DNA of 64,000 nucleotides from Lytechinus variegatus (Eukaryota > Echinodermata > Echinoidea > Temnopleuroida > Toxopneustidae), in contig NC_054748.1 of NCBI RefSeq assembly GCF_018143015.1, forward strand, positions 13,692,967-13,756,966, read 5' to 3'. The notes beneath the pieces are model-generated. The model made no database searches. It worked only from the letters and a program-made list of their open reading frames with translations, and was not told the DNA's origin. Of this stretch, positions 24,075 through 37,300 are shown in pieces. Every line of letters starts with the position of its first letter. The first letter of the stretch is position 1. Both the position numbers and the translations under genes were made by a program.

Positions 24075-25065
24075 AGGTTCCAGTAGGCAATGTGTTAACA
24101 CGTTTTTTTTGTTTTTGCATTTTCTAGTCTGAAATGATTCCAGCATATGGGCGATGAAAACAGACTTGACTTTCTTATTGCTTGTCCTATTTCTTTCAAA
24201 CTTTCACCATTCTGATTCGATTATTTTATGACCGAGATTAGATTCTCCTGTAATCTCAACATTTAATTTTTTGAGATGAGTGGTTTGGAGAACGTTAAAA
24301 AAAATGTTTGTCAATTTTTTTTTCCAAAACCTTTTGAAAACATTTTATCCTTCTGAAAACTCTTCATTAGTGCTAGAACCATACTTAAATACGACCCATT
24401 GACCATATATGAAATAGATCCTATATTGTATTCAGCTAAGTAGGGAAATAGGTAATGAAGTACATGTATTCAATCATAGACTAATAAAGAAAGTCAAGAT
24501 AGAATTTTGAAATGTGTGCTATTATTGTCTACTTAATAGACATTGTACATGTTACAGCGAAAGGGACCAAATAATTAAGAAATATGACAAGTTTATATTT
24601 TCATATATGTACATGGTATATCGGCAGCATATTCAATGACTATCAAAGAGATGGCGTTTATAGTTTGATATATTGTATGATATTTAGACAGGAGTATGTT
24701 GCTATCGTTGTGTGCTGGTTTTAAGCTTTAGAAAAGAACATGTCAGTGAGGTAGAAGGATGTACATGTAGCTACCAAGAAAGCTGGGGTGGGTGGGGGGG
24801 GGGGGGGGTAAAGCACAGGCCATATTTGACACTCTAACCAATTATGTCTAGAATGAAGCCTAGACTCAAAAGTATCTGTCTGTGCAAGAGACAGCTACAG
24901 TACATAGTCAATCTAGTCTGACTACTTCAGACTCTGCGTTATGCACTATGCGAATAGTGAAAACTAAAGGTGAGTGCCCGCAGACTTGGGAAAGGGGGGG
25001 GGGGGTGTATTTACAATACTTTAATCTACATATTTATATAAATGCAGATGATGTACAGGCCTAAG

Positions 25066-25450
25066 TTAAGGCCACTGCACACCTTACAACCCGACTGGCC
25101 TGCGACTGAGTGAGGGGAGATGTGACGTCACAGCTCTTGTCAGCTTGAGCGTCGCAGATCGGTCAGAGACAATTCGCAGGGAAAATCGTAAGGATTTGAC
25201 ATGTCGAATCCTTATGACTGGATCACAAGCTCAATCCAACTGATAAACATGATAAACAATGCGCATATGCAGTAGTACGGTAAGCGCGCTTTCTCAGTTT
25301 CTATGCCGAAAAGCAAAAAGCGCATGTGGGAGTCGCAGATTGGATCGCAAGGTGTGCGGAGGCTTATGATTACCATGCGATTCATCTCCCCTCACTCAGC
25401 CGCAAATCAATCGCTGACCAGTCGGGTCGTAAGGTGTGCAGTGACCTTAA
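25066..25450. mobile_element. MITE with TTAA ends, 385 bp
   Basis: The ends are TTAAGGCCACTGCACACC and TTAAGGTCACTGCACACC (right end read inwards), and both copies continue with CTTACAACCCGACTGG-like sequence. TTAA at each end fits piggyBac- or Kolobok-type target choice. Confidence 0.75.
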
Positions 25451-25835
25451 GACATACCCCCTGGCCATTGATCGGAAAGTAAAGTTTAGATGTGTAGAGA
25501 GTATTTACCACACACAACAAAACGTAATATACTGACAATAGTCTGCAGAGAAACACCCTTATCGACAATTTATTCAACAAGTAGGTCTCAAAATTGGTAA
25601 GACTCGATGTTCTGTATACCGATACATACAATCATATTAAAGTAATGTGTTTTAACAGGCAGCGGGCTTGCAAGTGCATACAAACCAATTCCGTTGTGAA
25701 TTTTGAGGTTTTGGGGCATAATCTGTTTTTATAGATAAAAAAAGGTTAAGTCCAATCCAACAGTAAGTCGATTTATATAAGAATATGATAATTTTAACAC
25801 TCCTTGTTCTGTTTCTTTAAGTTGATCTGCCTTCC

Positions 25836-25935
25836 TTTCACACAGAGGGTCGTGGGTTCAAATCCCATGTCGTGTTTCTATCAGCAATGTGAATGGGTAC
25901 TGGTATTCCTTGAATACAGTGTGTGTAAGAGCTGG
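25836..25935 (+). repeat. SINE head fragment
   Basis: It contains a B-box-like GTGGGTTCAAATCCCATG followed by a body like the 61021 SINE (AATGTGAATGGGTAC). The A box and tail are missing. Confidence 0.45.
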
Positions 25936-26158
25936 GGTCTCTTGCAGAAAGAGTTACGTTTAAACGCAATTAAAAAAAAAATCAATCGCAAGTCCCAAAT
26001 GTGCGCTGTTGATTGGTTGAAAATCAAGTTGCGCATGATTTTTAGAGTTGCGCATGATTTTTAGAGTTGCGCATGATTTTTAGAGTTGCGCATGATTTTT
26101 AGAGTTGCGCATGATTTTTAGAGTTGCGATTGATTGCAACTCTTTCTGCAACGGGCCC
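25933..26158. mobile_element. MITE family 3 (TTGCAGAAAGAGTTGC ends) with internal 19-bp expansion
   Basis: The ends are GGGGTCTCTTGCAGAAAGAG and GGGCCCGTTGCAGAAAGAG (right end read inwards). Inside, about five tandem copies of a 19-base unit containing TTGCGCATGATTTTTAGAG run from 26031 to 26125. Other copies have one such unit. Confidence 0.85.
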
Positions 26159-26519
26159 TTGCTCTGCTAAAGCCAGGGTAGTTATGCTGCATTACTGTAG
26201 AGAGCATAGAAACTGCTAATAAGCGTTAGGTGCTACATAAGCAAGTATAACTATTAAAATATTAAAGTAGAAAAATGAGCATTATACATGTCGCTCTGCT
26301 ATAAAAATTGAATCAACTTGTTACTAGGTTGGACTTGAATTTTTGTTGTAAGATAGGCTAGACCTAATAAAACATTTTGCAGCATTTGACTATGAATATT
26401 GGCATTTCCGGGAAGTGCTAGATGTATATATAAGTATTGTATTCTTTTAAATGTACATGATATCTGTTGGTGCTATCTCTTTGGGGTTTGTGTGCTACAC
26501 TGTGACTTGAATATGAATA

Positions 26520-27190
26520 TTAGAAATTATAGTAGTTCTGCATCTGAAATGATATTTTATGATTTGAATTGAATGGAATTTATGAGTAGAAAAACTTTAT
26601 TCATTTGATCATGATTCAGCTTTTCAAATAGAAGCAAAAATGAAATATTTCTATCAATGGTGAATGAAATCCAAGTCGTGGGCCTTTTTCATAAAGACTT
26701 GTTATAATGATAAAGCCATGGAGGCTGTATCACGAACCTGTTGATAAGTTAGGAATAACTTCATAAACGACTGGTGATCCTTTCTTGCGCTAGTGATGTA
26801 CCCCTAAGTAGTAGTTCTGCATCTGAAATGATATTTTATGATTTGAATGGAATGGAAATTATGAATCAAATATTTTATATTCATTTGATCGTGATTCAGC
26901 TTTTCAAATTAGAAGCCCCTCCAAAAAATATTCCTATTGTCAGTGATGAATGAAATCCTTGATTCCGATTTCATAAAGACTTGTTAGTAACAAGTGCACA
27001 GTTTCTATTACTAATTTACTATTAGCCAATCAGATAAGAGGATTTCAGTAGCTTTTAACTGTATTGTAAATTAGTTTTATGAAATAGGTCCCTGGAGGCT
27101 GTATCATGAGTTGATAGGTGATGAATGACTTTATGCATGACTGGTGATCCTTTCTTGTGCTATTTTGATGTACCCCTATGTAGCTGATAT
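26520..27190. repeat. Tandem duplication, period about 285 bases
   Basis: The block beginning TAGTTCTGCATCTGAAATGA at about 26530 is repeated from about 26815. It includes CATTTGATC-TGATTCAGC, TTTCATAAAGACTTGTTA and GACTGGTGATCCTTTCTTG. The second copy has an extra inserted hairpin-like stretch (about 26980-27090). Confidence 0.7.
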
Positions 27191-27699
27191 CGCACCTTAG
27201 AAGATGTTCCAGTCATGTGTTAAAGGCAAAAGAAAGTAGGTGCAGCAAAACATTATTTTATGAGAGAGGCTTTTAACCAAGATTAAATGCCACCATATTT
27301 TTATAGTTCTAGTTCTGGTACATTGAAATAAACTGATCATTATGAAATATTTAAATCTTAGCTGAAAACTGATAATTCTGATGATCGCTTACTCATAATA
27401 ACATATGTGGGACAGGGTATTGATACTGTTTGGAAAAATTCCCAACTTTTTATTAAATTCTGTGCTTATTTTACTAATTTCTCAGCAATTACACTTTTTT
27501 CTCCAGAGCCATTTGGCACATTTTTTTTGTATTTATACATGCAAACACTTAGATGGTCATTTTATTGGATTTTGTTGAAACTCATTTTGAGATCATTACC
27601 ACAACTGTATATCTTATTAAGGGGGAGAAGAATAAAATGTATCAATCTTTAAAATTTGCATCACTTTAAGAACAGCTTCATGAATCACCCACCAAGTAT

Positions 27700-28070
27700 C
27701 GCATAACAAAAAGGTTAATGATTAATCAGTTGCTTGATTTTCACGATTGATTGTAAAGTGCTAAATGGGTACCCGGTAGGATGTGAAAGTCATTGTAGCT
27801 TTTGTCCAGTATTGTGTGCGCCTCACAGGCGACTGACTGGAATACTCCACAGGGAGTGGAGGATGTGCACACATTGTGTGCGGGAATGACTGATTGAATC
27901 CGATGACCGGGGTAATAATATATCTGTAAAGCGCTTAGACACGTCGTTCCGATGGATTAAGCGCTATATAAAAGCGGATTATTATTATTATTATTATTAA
28001 AGTGTAGTCAACACAATCAATCATAGAAAAATGATGTACGATCATTGCTAAGCTTTGTGTTACAGGCCCC
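27700..28070. mobile_element. MITE family 5, split by a SINE
   Basis: The left part (AACAAAAAGGTTAATGATTA) and right part (GTAGTCAACACAATCAAT to TTTGTGTTACAGGCCCC) match the other family copies; the SINE at 27761-27998 interrupts it. Confidence 0.8.
27761..27998 (+). repeat. 5'-truncated SINE of a second family inserted in a MITE
   Basis: The 3' part ends GCGCTATATAAAAGCGGATT followed by (ATT)n, a tail found on several marine-animal SINEs. A short duplication AAAGTG flanks it at 27755-27760 and 27999-28004, and the outer MITE sequence resumes after it. Confidence 0.75.
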
Positions 28071-28704
28071 AGGGGGTTGTTTCACAAAAAGCTATTATAG
28101 TGTGACTTGGAGTCTTGATTAAATGCTGATGTGCACACGATACGTAACATGCAATATTATTGATTAATAAGCAGTAGCGTTTGTCCTCTTAGCATGAGTT
28201 TATTTAGCAATTTTATATGTTAATAATGTTGAATGGCAGTTATTGTTGACAAAATGCAATGAAATCTTCTGTTTCAGATATGTTGTGATTATATATGAGA
28301 TATTACTTTTTACTAAAATGCTGATAATTATGTTTGATAAAGTTACAGTATGGTTGTATTTTCTAAGTGGAAAATGGGCAATTTCATGTTTGGTGTTGAC
28401 CTTCCAATGTTTTGTGTTTAGTATATTTACATGTTGAATGATATCAGTAATTGGATTTAATTTTTGAAGGATTCAATGCTGAATTTCGCTTCTAACACTA
28501 ACACTGAACTTGAAATCACCAACTTATTCATGTGCTTCTATTACACCTTGTTCTTTATTGCTATAGTAAATAATGAAAAGAAAACTGTTGTTTTTGCCAT
28601 TTTATTTGTTGCTGACCTGATTTTGCAATAAAAAGAGAACTATTCTGTAAAATTCTATTTGTCTACTTTGGCCAAATTTTATAAGTGTCTATTCTATAAT
28701 CATT

Positions 28705-29570
28705 TTTTTTTAATATCACCTCCATCACTGCCACAATCATTAATAGCAGCATCATATCACCACCATCATGATCACTGCAACCACCATCATCACTACCACT
28801 ACCACCATCACCACCACCACCATCATCATCATCATCACCACCATCATCAATACCAACATCACTATCATCATCATCACCACCATCATCACTACCACCATCA
28901 TCAGTATCACCATCATCATCACCACCAGCATCATCATCACCATCATCACTGTCATTATCATCATCACCATCATCACCATCACTATCATTATCATCATCAT
29001 CACCATCATCATCACCACCACCATCATCATCACTATCATCATCATCCACACCATCATCACCACCATCATCAGTATCACCATTATCACCACCAGCATCATC
29101 TTCATCATTATCACCATCATCACCACCATCATCACTATCATCATCCTCACCATCATCATCACCACCATCATCATCACCATCACTATCATCATCCTCACCA
29201 TCATCACCACCATCATCACCATCATTACCATCATCATCATCACCACCACCACCATCATCACGATCATCATCACCATCACTATCATCATCCTCACCATCAT
29301 CACCACCATCACCTCCATCGCTACTCCAATCGTTATCAGCAGCAGCATCACAATCACCACTCAACCATCATTACCACTATTATCATCCTTCTCCATCACC
29401 ATCATCATCACCATAATCGTTATAAGCAGCAGCAGAATCACAATCACTATCATCATCATCATCACCATAGCAAATCACCATCATCGTCACCATCACCTCC
29501 ATCACTACCACAATTGTTATTAGCAGCATCACAATCACTACCATCATCATTACCACTACCATAACTGTCT
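28705..29570. repeat. CAT/CAC trinucleotide microsatellite
   Basis: About 0.85 kb of imperfect CAT, CAC and CAA-type triplets. Every frame on both strands stays open for long stretches (His-rich, Ile/Thr-rich, Asp/Gly-rich or Met/Val-rich), which is a composition effect and not evidence of a gene. Confidence 0.95.
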
Positions 29571-29577
29571 CTCGGCT

Positions 29578-29841
29578 GGGGCCCATCTTACAAAGAGTTG
29601 TGATTGATCTGATCAATCGCAACTATGGAAAGCCAGCAAAGTCGACATAAAATTATTATTTAAATCTTTTTTTAGATATGAATGTACATCCATAAATACA
29701 TTGATTTCTTGACAGTTTGGTGTGTTCTTTGTTTACAAAGGACCTTTTGCAAATTTCCTGTAGAAAAAATTATGACACTGATGGATTTCCATAGAGTTAC
29801 GATTGATTGGATCAATCGTATCTCTCTTTAAGATGGGGCCC
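29578..29841. mobile_element. MITE family 1, 264 bp
   Basis: Starts GGGGCCCATCTTACAAAGAG and ends with its inverse GATGGGGCCC. Subterminal GATCAATCGCAACTATGG pairs with the right arm. It lies directly after the CAT/CAC microsatellite. Confidence 0.85.
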
Positions 29842-30237
29842 AGAACCTTGTGTTCAATATTCTAGTCAAGATTTGGAATGTTCTTGTATTAGTACATTCA
29901 TGTATAGTACACAGCACATACCATAAAAAAACTCATTTACATACAAACAATTTGAATACTGTACCTTTATTAGCTTCTGTTAACATCCCTTCATAAAATG
30001 TACAATTTTTTTTTCTCTCATTTTCTTTTCACATTTTTAAGTTAATATTACAAAAATCTCGACTAGTATCATTACATACAGAGAAGCTAAATACATGCTT
30101 TCCACAAATATATAACCACAGGACTGGACCTCATTCATCTTATACACACGATGAGAGTTGAAGTACAGCTCACACATGTCGGATATGACGTGATAAACCA
30201 AATCAAACGACAAAAAAATAAAACAGATGAGTGAGTG

Positions 30238-30347
30238 CAGTGACGGACCGTGACACGGAGGAGACAAAGCATTGGAGGGCACCGTTGTTCACAAACAATA
30301 CAGTGCCCCTCCAATCAATGTCTCCTCCGGGACACGGTCCGCCACTG
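30238..30347. mobile_element. 110-bp hAT-like hairpin MITE
   Basis: Nearly perfect hairpin with ends CAGTGACGGACCGTG and CAGTGGCGGACCGTG, flanked by a perfect 8-bp duplication AGTGAGTG (30230-30237 and 30348-30355). Confidence 0.85.
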
Positions 30348-31168
30348 AGTGAGTGTATACATGTAAGGTTAAAAAGGGAAACGTTAACAAATCATTCATA
30401 TATCCCTCAGAAAATTGCATTCTTTTGTAATTTCTTTGTTATAAACTCAAAGTTGAATATTTATGGCAAATCAATGAAACATACCAAAGCTACATACATG
30501 CATATAGTTTTACATTCTGGTTTTGTCTCGCTGCCAAAGAGTTAAACCTGTGATTTTCCCAGGGGCATGAAGAGTGATATTGTTAACTGCAGGCATATTC
30601 TCCTCCAGGTGGGGCCATGCAGAACGACTTGCATTTCATTGCAACTTGAAATATACCCATCAAGCCCTGCACATTCATGATTGGTTGTAAATCAAGTTAC
30701 GTTTGCTCACAACTTTTTTTTCTGCAGCTGGCCGTAACGTGCCTTTGATGTGCATACGTTCATGACTGGCTTAAAAAATAAGAAGTCTTCACACTTACAC
30801 TTGTTAATATTATCACAAATATAATACTCGGTTCTTTTATAGCGCATATCTCATTCTGATATACATGTACAGCAATGTCCCTATGCACTTCAAAGGGACT
30901 TTGAAATTATCATCCGGTTATTTGGCCAGCAGCCAGAGTTCATCAAGTCATATCCTAACAGGGCTTACTAGTGCCATTAACACACAAAATAATAATAAAA
31001 CAAAAAGGATTTTCTCTCAAACTCCCACTAGATATATGTAACGGCTTGGAGACATCACTGATGTGTATAAAGCACAGAGGAATATCATCATTTCGGACTG
31101 ATATTCTTTGATGTTGTCGAGTTCCTCACTTTTATGAAAATAGGGTGATGGAAGGAGCTTGCACATCT

Positions 31169-31691
31169 GGGCTCTTGTCTTACAAAGAGTTATTGATCCA
31201 ATCAACCTCAACTGTATGGAAGACCATCATTGTTGAGCGTTGTGGCCCTGTGGATTAGTCTATCCCAGCCATGGCATAATTTCCTTCAGCAAGAAATTTA
31301 TCCACATTGTGTTGCACTCAACCCAGGTGAGGTGAATGGGTACCCGGTAGTAAGAAATTCTTTGAATGCTTGAGCACCTAGGCAGCCCAGCTAAAGCCGG
31401 GGTAATACTAATAGCAGGGCCCGCTGGGAAAACAGTTTTCAGAACTGAAGTGGCTTCCCTGGGTAAATATACCTATATTATTATTATTGTCATAAATTTT
31501 CCTATTAGAAACTTGCACAATTTCATTTATCAACATAGAGTACATCGAATTGCCAAGATAGCGATGGATGAAGGAGTATTTTAAATACCATACCGAGAAA
31601 ACATTTTGAACATGCATTTTAGATGTTGGTGATGCTGGCTTTTCAGTTGTGGTTGATCAGATCAATTGCAGCTCTTTGGAAGACGGGGCCC
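31169..31691. mobile_element. MITE family 1, split by a SINE
   Basis: The left part 31169-31229 (CTTGTCTTACAAAGAG) and right part from about 31590 (ending GAAGACGGGGCCC) belong to one element. The SINE at 31230-31491 lies between them. Confidence 0.75.
31230..31491 (+). repeat. tRNA-derived SINE inserted in a MITE
   Basis: The copy keeps the head (GCGTTGTGGCCCTGTGGATT) and the (ATT)n tail but has lost about 25 bases spanning the B box, so it should be inactive. It splits the MITE at 31169-31691 into two pieces. Confidence 0.8.
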
Positions 31692-32929
31692 TGAATTAAC
31701 TCAATAGACATTAACTATATGCGTATAACAGAATCATTAGACTTTGTCTTTATAAGTGGTGGTGGCAACAGGAAAATTATACTGAAATTCATCACTCTTG
31801 AAAATATTCCTTAACGTCTAATGTCAACTTTGAGAAGCTACACAAATGAAATCTCATAAAATTTTTGTTTTTCGCTTAAATTGAAATTTAGCTTGCAGTG
31901 TTTTGCCCTAAGGCACCATATGCAATGCATTGTAGGCACAAAGCAAGTTCGCAACCAAGGGACTGCTTTTTTCCCTTCCTCTCCAAAGGACTTGGTATTG
32001 TGCACAAGAGCATGGATTGAACCCATATGCTCAATGCTAGGGCCCAAACAAATTCACAAAGGGTGCATATGGAGTCCGGAGCGATGGGTTTTGCAAATAT
32101 TGTGCATAAAATATCAAAAGCATAAATTGAGAAAGAGTCAAACATTGAAAGTGTACTTTTGTCACAGGAAACTAAAATCAACACTTGTTACTATGGTTAC
32201 AGTATAAACAAAACCACTGTTCATGTGAGTTACTTTTAATAAATAGTGGCTGCATTAATGACACATGTACAGCAATGGAACATGACTGCACACGAGTGAA
32301 ATTTTGCATGTTTGATTCGTAAAATACAAAATTTTCAGCCCATTCAATATTTGATTAAAACTGTTGGGGTCTAAACCTGAACTTTCATATCTGAGAACAA
32401 AAGATCCATAAATGAGGTAAACAGAAGTACTATATATTCTGGGAGTGTGCGGAAATATGCATACATGACGGCAGGAAAAGATAGAAAGGAGTATGGATAT
32501 TTCCTGACTTAGATCATAGGAGAGATTCAACATATTCCCATTTAATGAAGTTGAAAAGAATTGAATTTAAATCTGCTCTTGAAATCAGAAAATACAGTAG
32601 TTATCACCATTTACAATCATTCCGAGATCACTGTTTACCAATATACTCTCGTTTTATAATTGATCAAGATCATAGCTGAACTTTGCACTTAATGTCAGTT
32701 AAAAGAAGAAAATCTCTTGGAAAAGAGGCGTAATGAACGAGTGAGAATTATCAACAAACCTGCTTTCTTTCACTTGATTTCACTTTTGAAATAGTCATCT
32801 TCATCATCCCATAAATAGCGATAATAAAAATAGCGAACTATAATAGAATTTCTTCCTATTCATGCGAAAATCTTAACAATATCTGGTCTCTGTCAAAATG
32901 AATCAGTATCAATATCATTCTAGTCTACT

Positions 32930-33490
32930 ATATCAGCACTGCTGCACACTGTAGACCACAGTCTCCACTCCCTGGGGAGGATTTTGAGTTTTCTTTTACT
33001 TACACTGTCTTCATCTGGTTCCTATCCAGAGGCATTAATAGTGTTATTACCCATATATTAGTAGCAATACTAGTCTGCCATCCACAGTCTCCACTTCCTG
33101 GGGAGTACTGCGGCTTTTCTTCCCATGCTTATGCTGACACCTTCATCTGGATTTTATCCAAAGGCATTGATAGTGTTATTACCCTTACTCCAGTAGCAAC
33201 ACTACAGTCTGTCAACCACAGTCCCCACTCACTGGGGAGGATTGTGGATTCTAAATCATTCTTACACTGTCCCCTTCATCCAGTTTTTGTCCCAAAGCAT
33301 TACATGAACCTATGGCCTAGTCTACGATATCAGCAGCTTAACCACATTCTACTCCCTGGGGAGGATTGTGGCTTCTCTACATAGCCATGCAAACACTGTC
33401 CAAAGGCATTATATTGCTATGGCCTTAATTAATAATTTGGGTAGCTTTGAAGCACACTGTTGGCCACAATCTCCACACCCTGGGGAGCAT
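32930..33490. repeat. Degenerate tandem repeat, about 120-base units
   Basis: About five diverged copies share CCACAGTCTCCACTCCCTGG, GGGGAGGATTGTGG, CTTCATCTGG and CCAAAGGCATT. It lies 3' of UBE2M. No coding frame is conserved between units. Confidence 0.75.
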
Positions 33491-34392
33491 TCAAAGCATT
33501 ACCTCGAGAGCTGGTGGGTTTCTTAATAAAGTTGTTCGCAAGTTAAAAGTGACTGTAAAAATGACTGGTGAACCTTTCTTACGCGCTAAACCATTGCTAT
33601 GTGTACACCACTTATCACAAGAAAGGATCACCAGTTGCTCTTAACTTTCAAACAGCTTTATGAAATGGCCTGCAGGATTTATTTCATAAAACATATACAT
33701 ATGGTTAGAGATATCTCACGATCTGAGGCTGGTTGAGGAAATTATAATAGCCGAATTGTAAGAATTGTGATTCTAAATCAGTTACCACTGAGACTTAGTG
33801 GGCCCTGTACAATGACAGAATTCAGTGGCCAGCAGCTTCAGTATTGAACTATTATCATATCGGCATATAATATGGAGAAATCCCTGTGATTTCATGAAAA
33901 TAAAACACACACAAGATATGCACATATACAGTGATGAGATTCTATTTGTATTAGTATGGCATGGCAAGTCCACAGTACGCCACCACCCATGAGTTCATCC
34001 AGCATTCTAAGAATGTTTCCAGAACAATCAAAGAACAATTTCAAAAGCTTGAGACCGTTTCTTTAATGTGTTTTAAGTGACGTTTCAAAAGCCTTTAGAG
34101 ATTTTGGAAACAGTTGAGAATTCTTAGTGGGTTTCCAAAAACATTTTGACGTTTGGACGTTTCTTGGACGTTCTAAGAACGTTTGCTGAATCTTGCCAGC
34201 AAGAGCAAGAAGGAACATACATAGGACAATAAAAAACATGGTGATGTCAATATGATATCCAAGCAGAATATGATAAAATTTGTATGGGAGGAGAGAGAGA
34301 GAGAGAAAAAGGAGGAAGAAAGAAAGAGCAGGATGAAAAGATAGAGAAAAGGGGGCGAGGGGAATATAGATTAAAATACTACAAGTCTAAGT

Positions 34393-37300
34393 TCATCTAA
34401 GGCATCGTTCAAAATAGGTGCTGCCGACATAGCCGCCTCGCATCGTCCTCTGCACGTTCTGTTCAAAGAGTCTTCTGTTCTGCTGGAGCGCTTCGGCCGC
34501 TTCTTTGTTGAGGGGGTCATCTGGATTGGGTTCCTGTGGGTTGCGTGAAAGGGAGAGGAAAAATAAAAGCTGAATCACACGTGAAAGACTACAAGGTTCA
34601 CAGCATTTTAAGAAGACAAAATTACCCGATTTTCCTCCCATGAAGTCTCGAATACCATAATTATTTAAACTCATTTCCAGTGTCATATGTTTTCAATGTT
34701 GTTGCAGTGAACTATTTGCAGTATGAAACACTTTAATGTAAAATGCGATAAAAAAAGTAACAAAGTCTGAATAGCTGCTTTAGATTTTTTTTGGGGGTCG
34801 GGGGTTAGGCATTCAAAATTCCCTGACTGGGAAAAAAAAATCCTGATTTCCCCAGATTGGCTGGGAACCTGTAAGTATAAAAACTGAAAACTGGATGATG
34901 GTAATAACCTGAGCCAGCACAGAGATTCCTCAAAACGCCTTGACAAAAAACAAAAACAAACAACCCCAAACAAAACAAAAACAAAAATATGTGCATTACT
35001 TGGGTGCAAAAGCGAGGCTGGAGAATTTCATAAACTTTATTTGTATTCCAAATCATCGGGTCTGACGACTATCCTTGATTCTGATTGGCTGGGAAGCACT
35101 TTTCCTAGGATATCTGTCCACTTTCCAGAAAAAACCACCTGTACATTAAAGGTATTGTTTAACTTTGTGACCAGCCGATTTAAACAATTCTCAAACCAAG
35201 ATGAAACATGTGTACAAGTGCATGCATTAGAACTTATAAACCCTGAAAACAACCATTATTGAGAATGAAAAGCTAAAACTACAAGGCAAACCCCGATTTT
35301 GTAAATAGGCGTCTTATAGACGCCTAAATAGTACACATAATTGTATGGGATGAAATTAAGATGGTGTTTCCGGTCACTTTATATTTCTATTTTTGAAGCA
35401 CTAAATAATCATTTTTGAACGCAATTTTTTCAGGGCTCCATTTTTGTAACATATCACAGTCACAGGTGACAAGTGTGACCTTCTAGCTCAGATTTTTTAA
35501 AAGTCAAACCAATGTTAACCAATCACTTTAATTCCTGAAATGCTCCAAGAGACACTTATAAAATGGAGAAGCTAGATATGCCAATCCCAATTCCATTTAT
35601 TGAATGAAAAAAACACTTAACCAATGAAACCTCAAAAGCTAAAAATTGCATATCTTGTAAACACCTACTGAGATTGTAGAGGATGTTCACGAACGTATAC
35701 TTACCAAGAAAAGAAATTGTAATCCATAGACGATTGCATTTATCGTTAAAACTGGTTTCCAGTCTTCCCTGTGCAAGAAAAAAAATAGAAAAGGATAATA
35801 GAGGCTTTGCTTGTACAAGTTTGAAAACAGGGCAGAACAGAGACATACATACCAAAACTTTTCAATATGCGCTCTTTATAGTAAAGTACTAGACACTCAA
35901 ATTTATTTTTTCTCCTTTTATTTTTTCTCCTTTTATTCATCCATCCATCCATCCATCTATCTATCTCATTAACTATTTCATTTATTTCATTTCTGGCAAA
36001 AGGAACACAAGAAATTACAAATTACAAGAAAAATCAAAAGACCCACCAACCCATTCCCGCCCAGAGAAAAATTACACTAGGCCCCCGAAATGTCCAAAGA
36101 GCCATGGAGAAATTGAAAAAAGCCCCGCAAAACCCCCTTTCAGTCCCTGCTATATTAAAGCTTATCCAACGTTTCAGATTTACGCAGTAGGTTGTGTAAC
36201 AGAGCCTCCAAAAAAAAAAAAAATTCCCCTCCCTTCCTTCTCTCTTTCAATTTATTCTTACCTAAGTATATTGAGACACACATTTCCTTCTAAGTCGATG
36301 TTTGGATGGTATACCATTGTTTCACATTTGACTTTAGGAGGTTCATGGGGGTAATTTGGTGATACCTAACAGAGAAAATATAAAAACAAATTGTTAATGG
36401 CACACACAAGCATACATTCTCAAATGTTAACATATTTTTGTAGTAAACATTTATGGGCGATTCTACGGTTAGTCACATTACACTTTAATATGTCTTTTCT
36501 GTAATATATGCGATTTGATTTTGGAGTTGGGTTTGATTGCAACTCTTTCAGCAATGGGCCAAAGTCTACTTCTTAGATCAGTACATCATGGCCAAAACCA
36601 ATTGGTCTTCTTGAAGATGACCTACTAGTAATTCTTTGATCATCTATCACCATCATGGCCAAACCCAAAAGGTCTACAAGCAGATGGTCTAATTATCAGA
36701 TCATCTAAACACCATCATGGCTAAACCCACTTGGTCTACTAGCAGATGGTCTAATTCTCAGATTGTCTAATACCATCATGGCTAAACCCACTTGGTATAC
36801 AAGCAGATGGTCTAAATATCAGATCATCTAAACACCATCATGGCTTAACCCACTTGGTCTACTAGCAGATGGTCTAATTCTCAGATTGTCTAATACCATC
36901 ATGGCTAAACCCACTTGGTATACAAGCAGATGGTCTAAATATCAGATCATCTAAACACCATCATGGCTTAACCCACTTGGTCTACTAGCAGATGGTCTAA
37001 TTCTCAGACTGTCTAATACCATCATGGCTAAACCCACTTGGTATACAAGCAGATGGTCTAAATATCAGATCATCTAAACACCATCATGGCTTAACCCACT
37101 TGGTCTACTAGCAGATGGTCTAATTCTCAGATTGTCTAATACCATCATGGCTAAACCCACTTGGTATACAAGCAGATGGTCTAAATATCAGATCATCTAA
37201 ACACCATCATGGCTTAACCCACTTCGCCTACTAGCAGATGGTCTAATTCTCAGATGGTCTAATACCATCATGGCTTAACCCACTTGGTCTACTCACAAAT

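Larger units (their letters stand above)
21712..34392. other. Convergent intergenic region between the receptor gene and UBE2M
   Basis: Both flanking genes point into this 12.7 kb, so it should contain two 3' UTRs. An AATAAA at 28626 is one possible far polyadenylation signal for the receptor. Otherwise it contains MITEs, SINEs, tandem repeats and the CAT/CAC tract. No frame with recognisable protein similarity was found. Confidence 0.65.

Noticed and set aside
28659-29564. 301-codon His-rich frame and antisense Asp-rich and Met/Val-rich frames
   Set aside because: They are all readings of the CAT/CAC microsatellite; no start context, domain or splice structure supports a protein.
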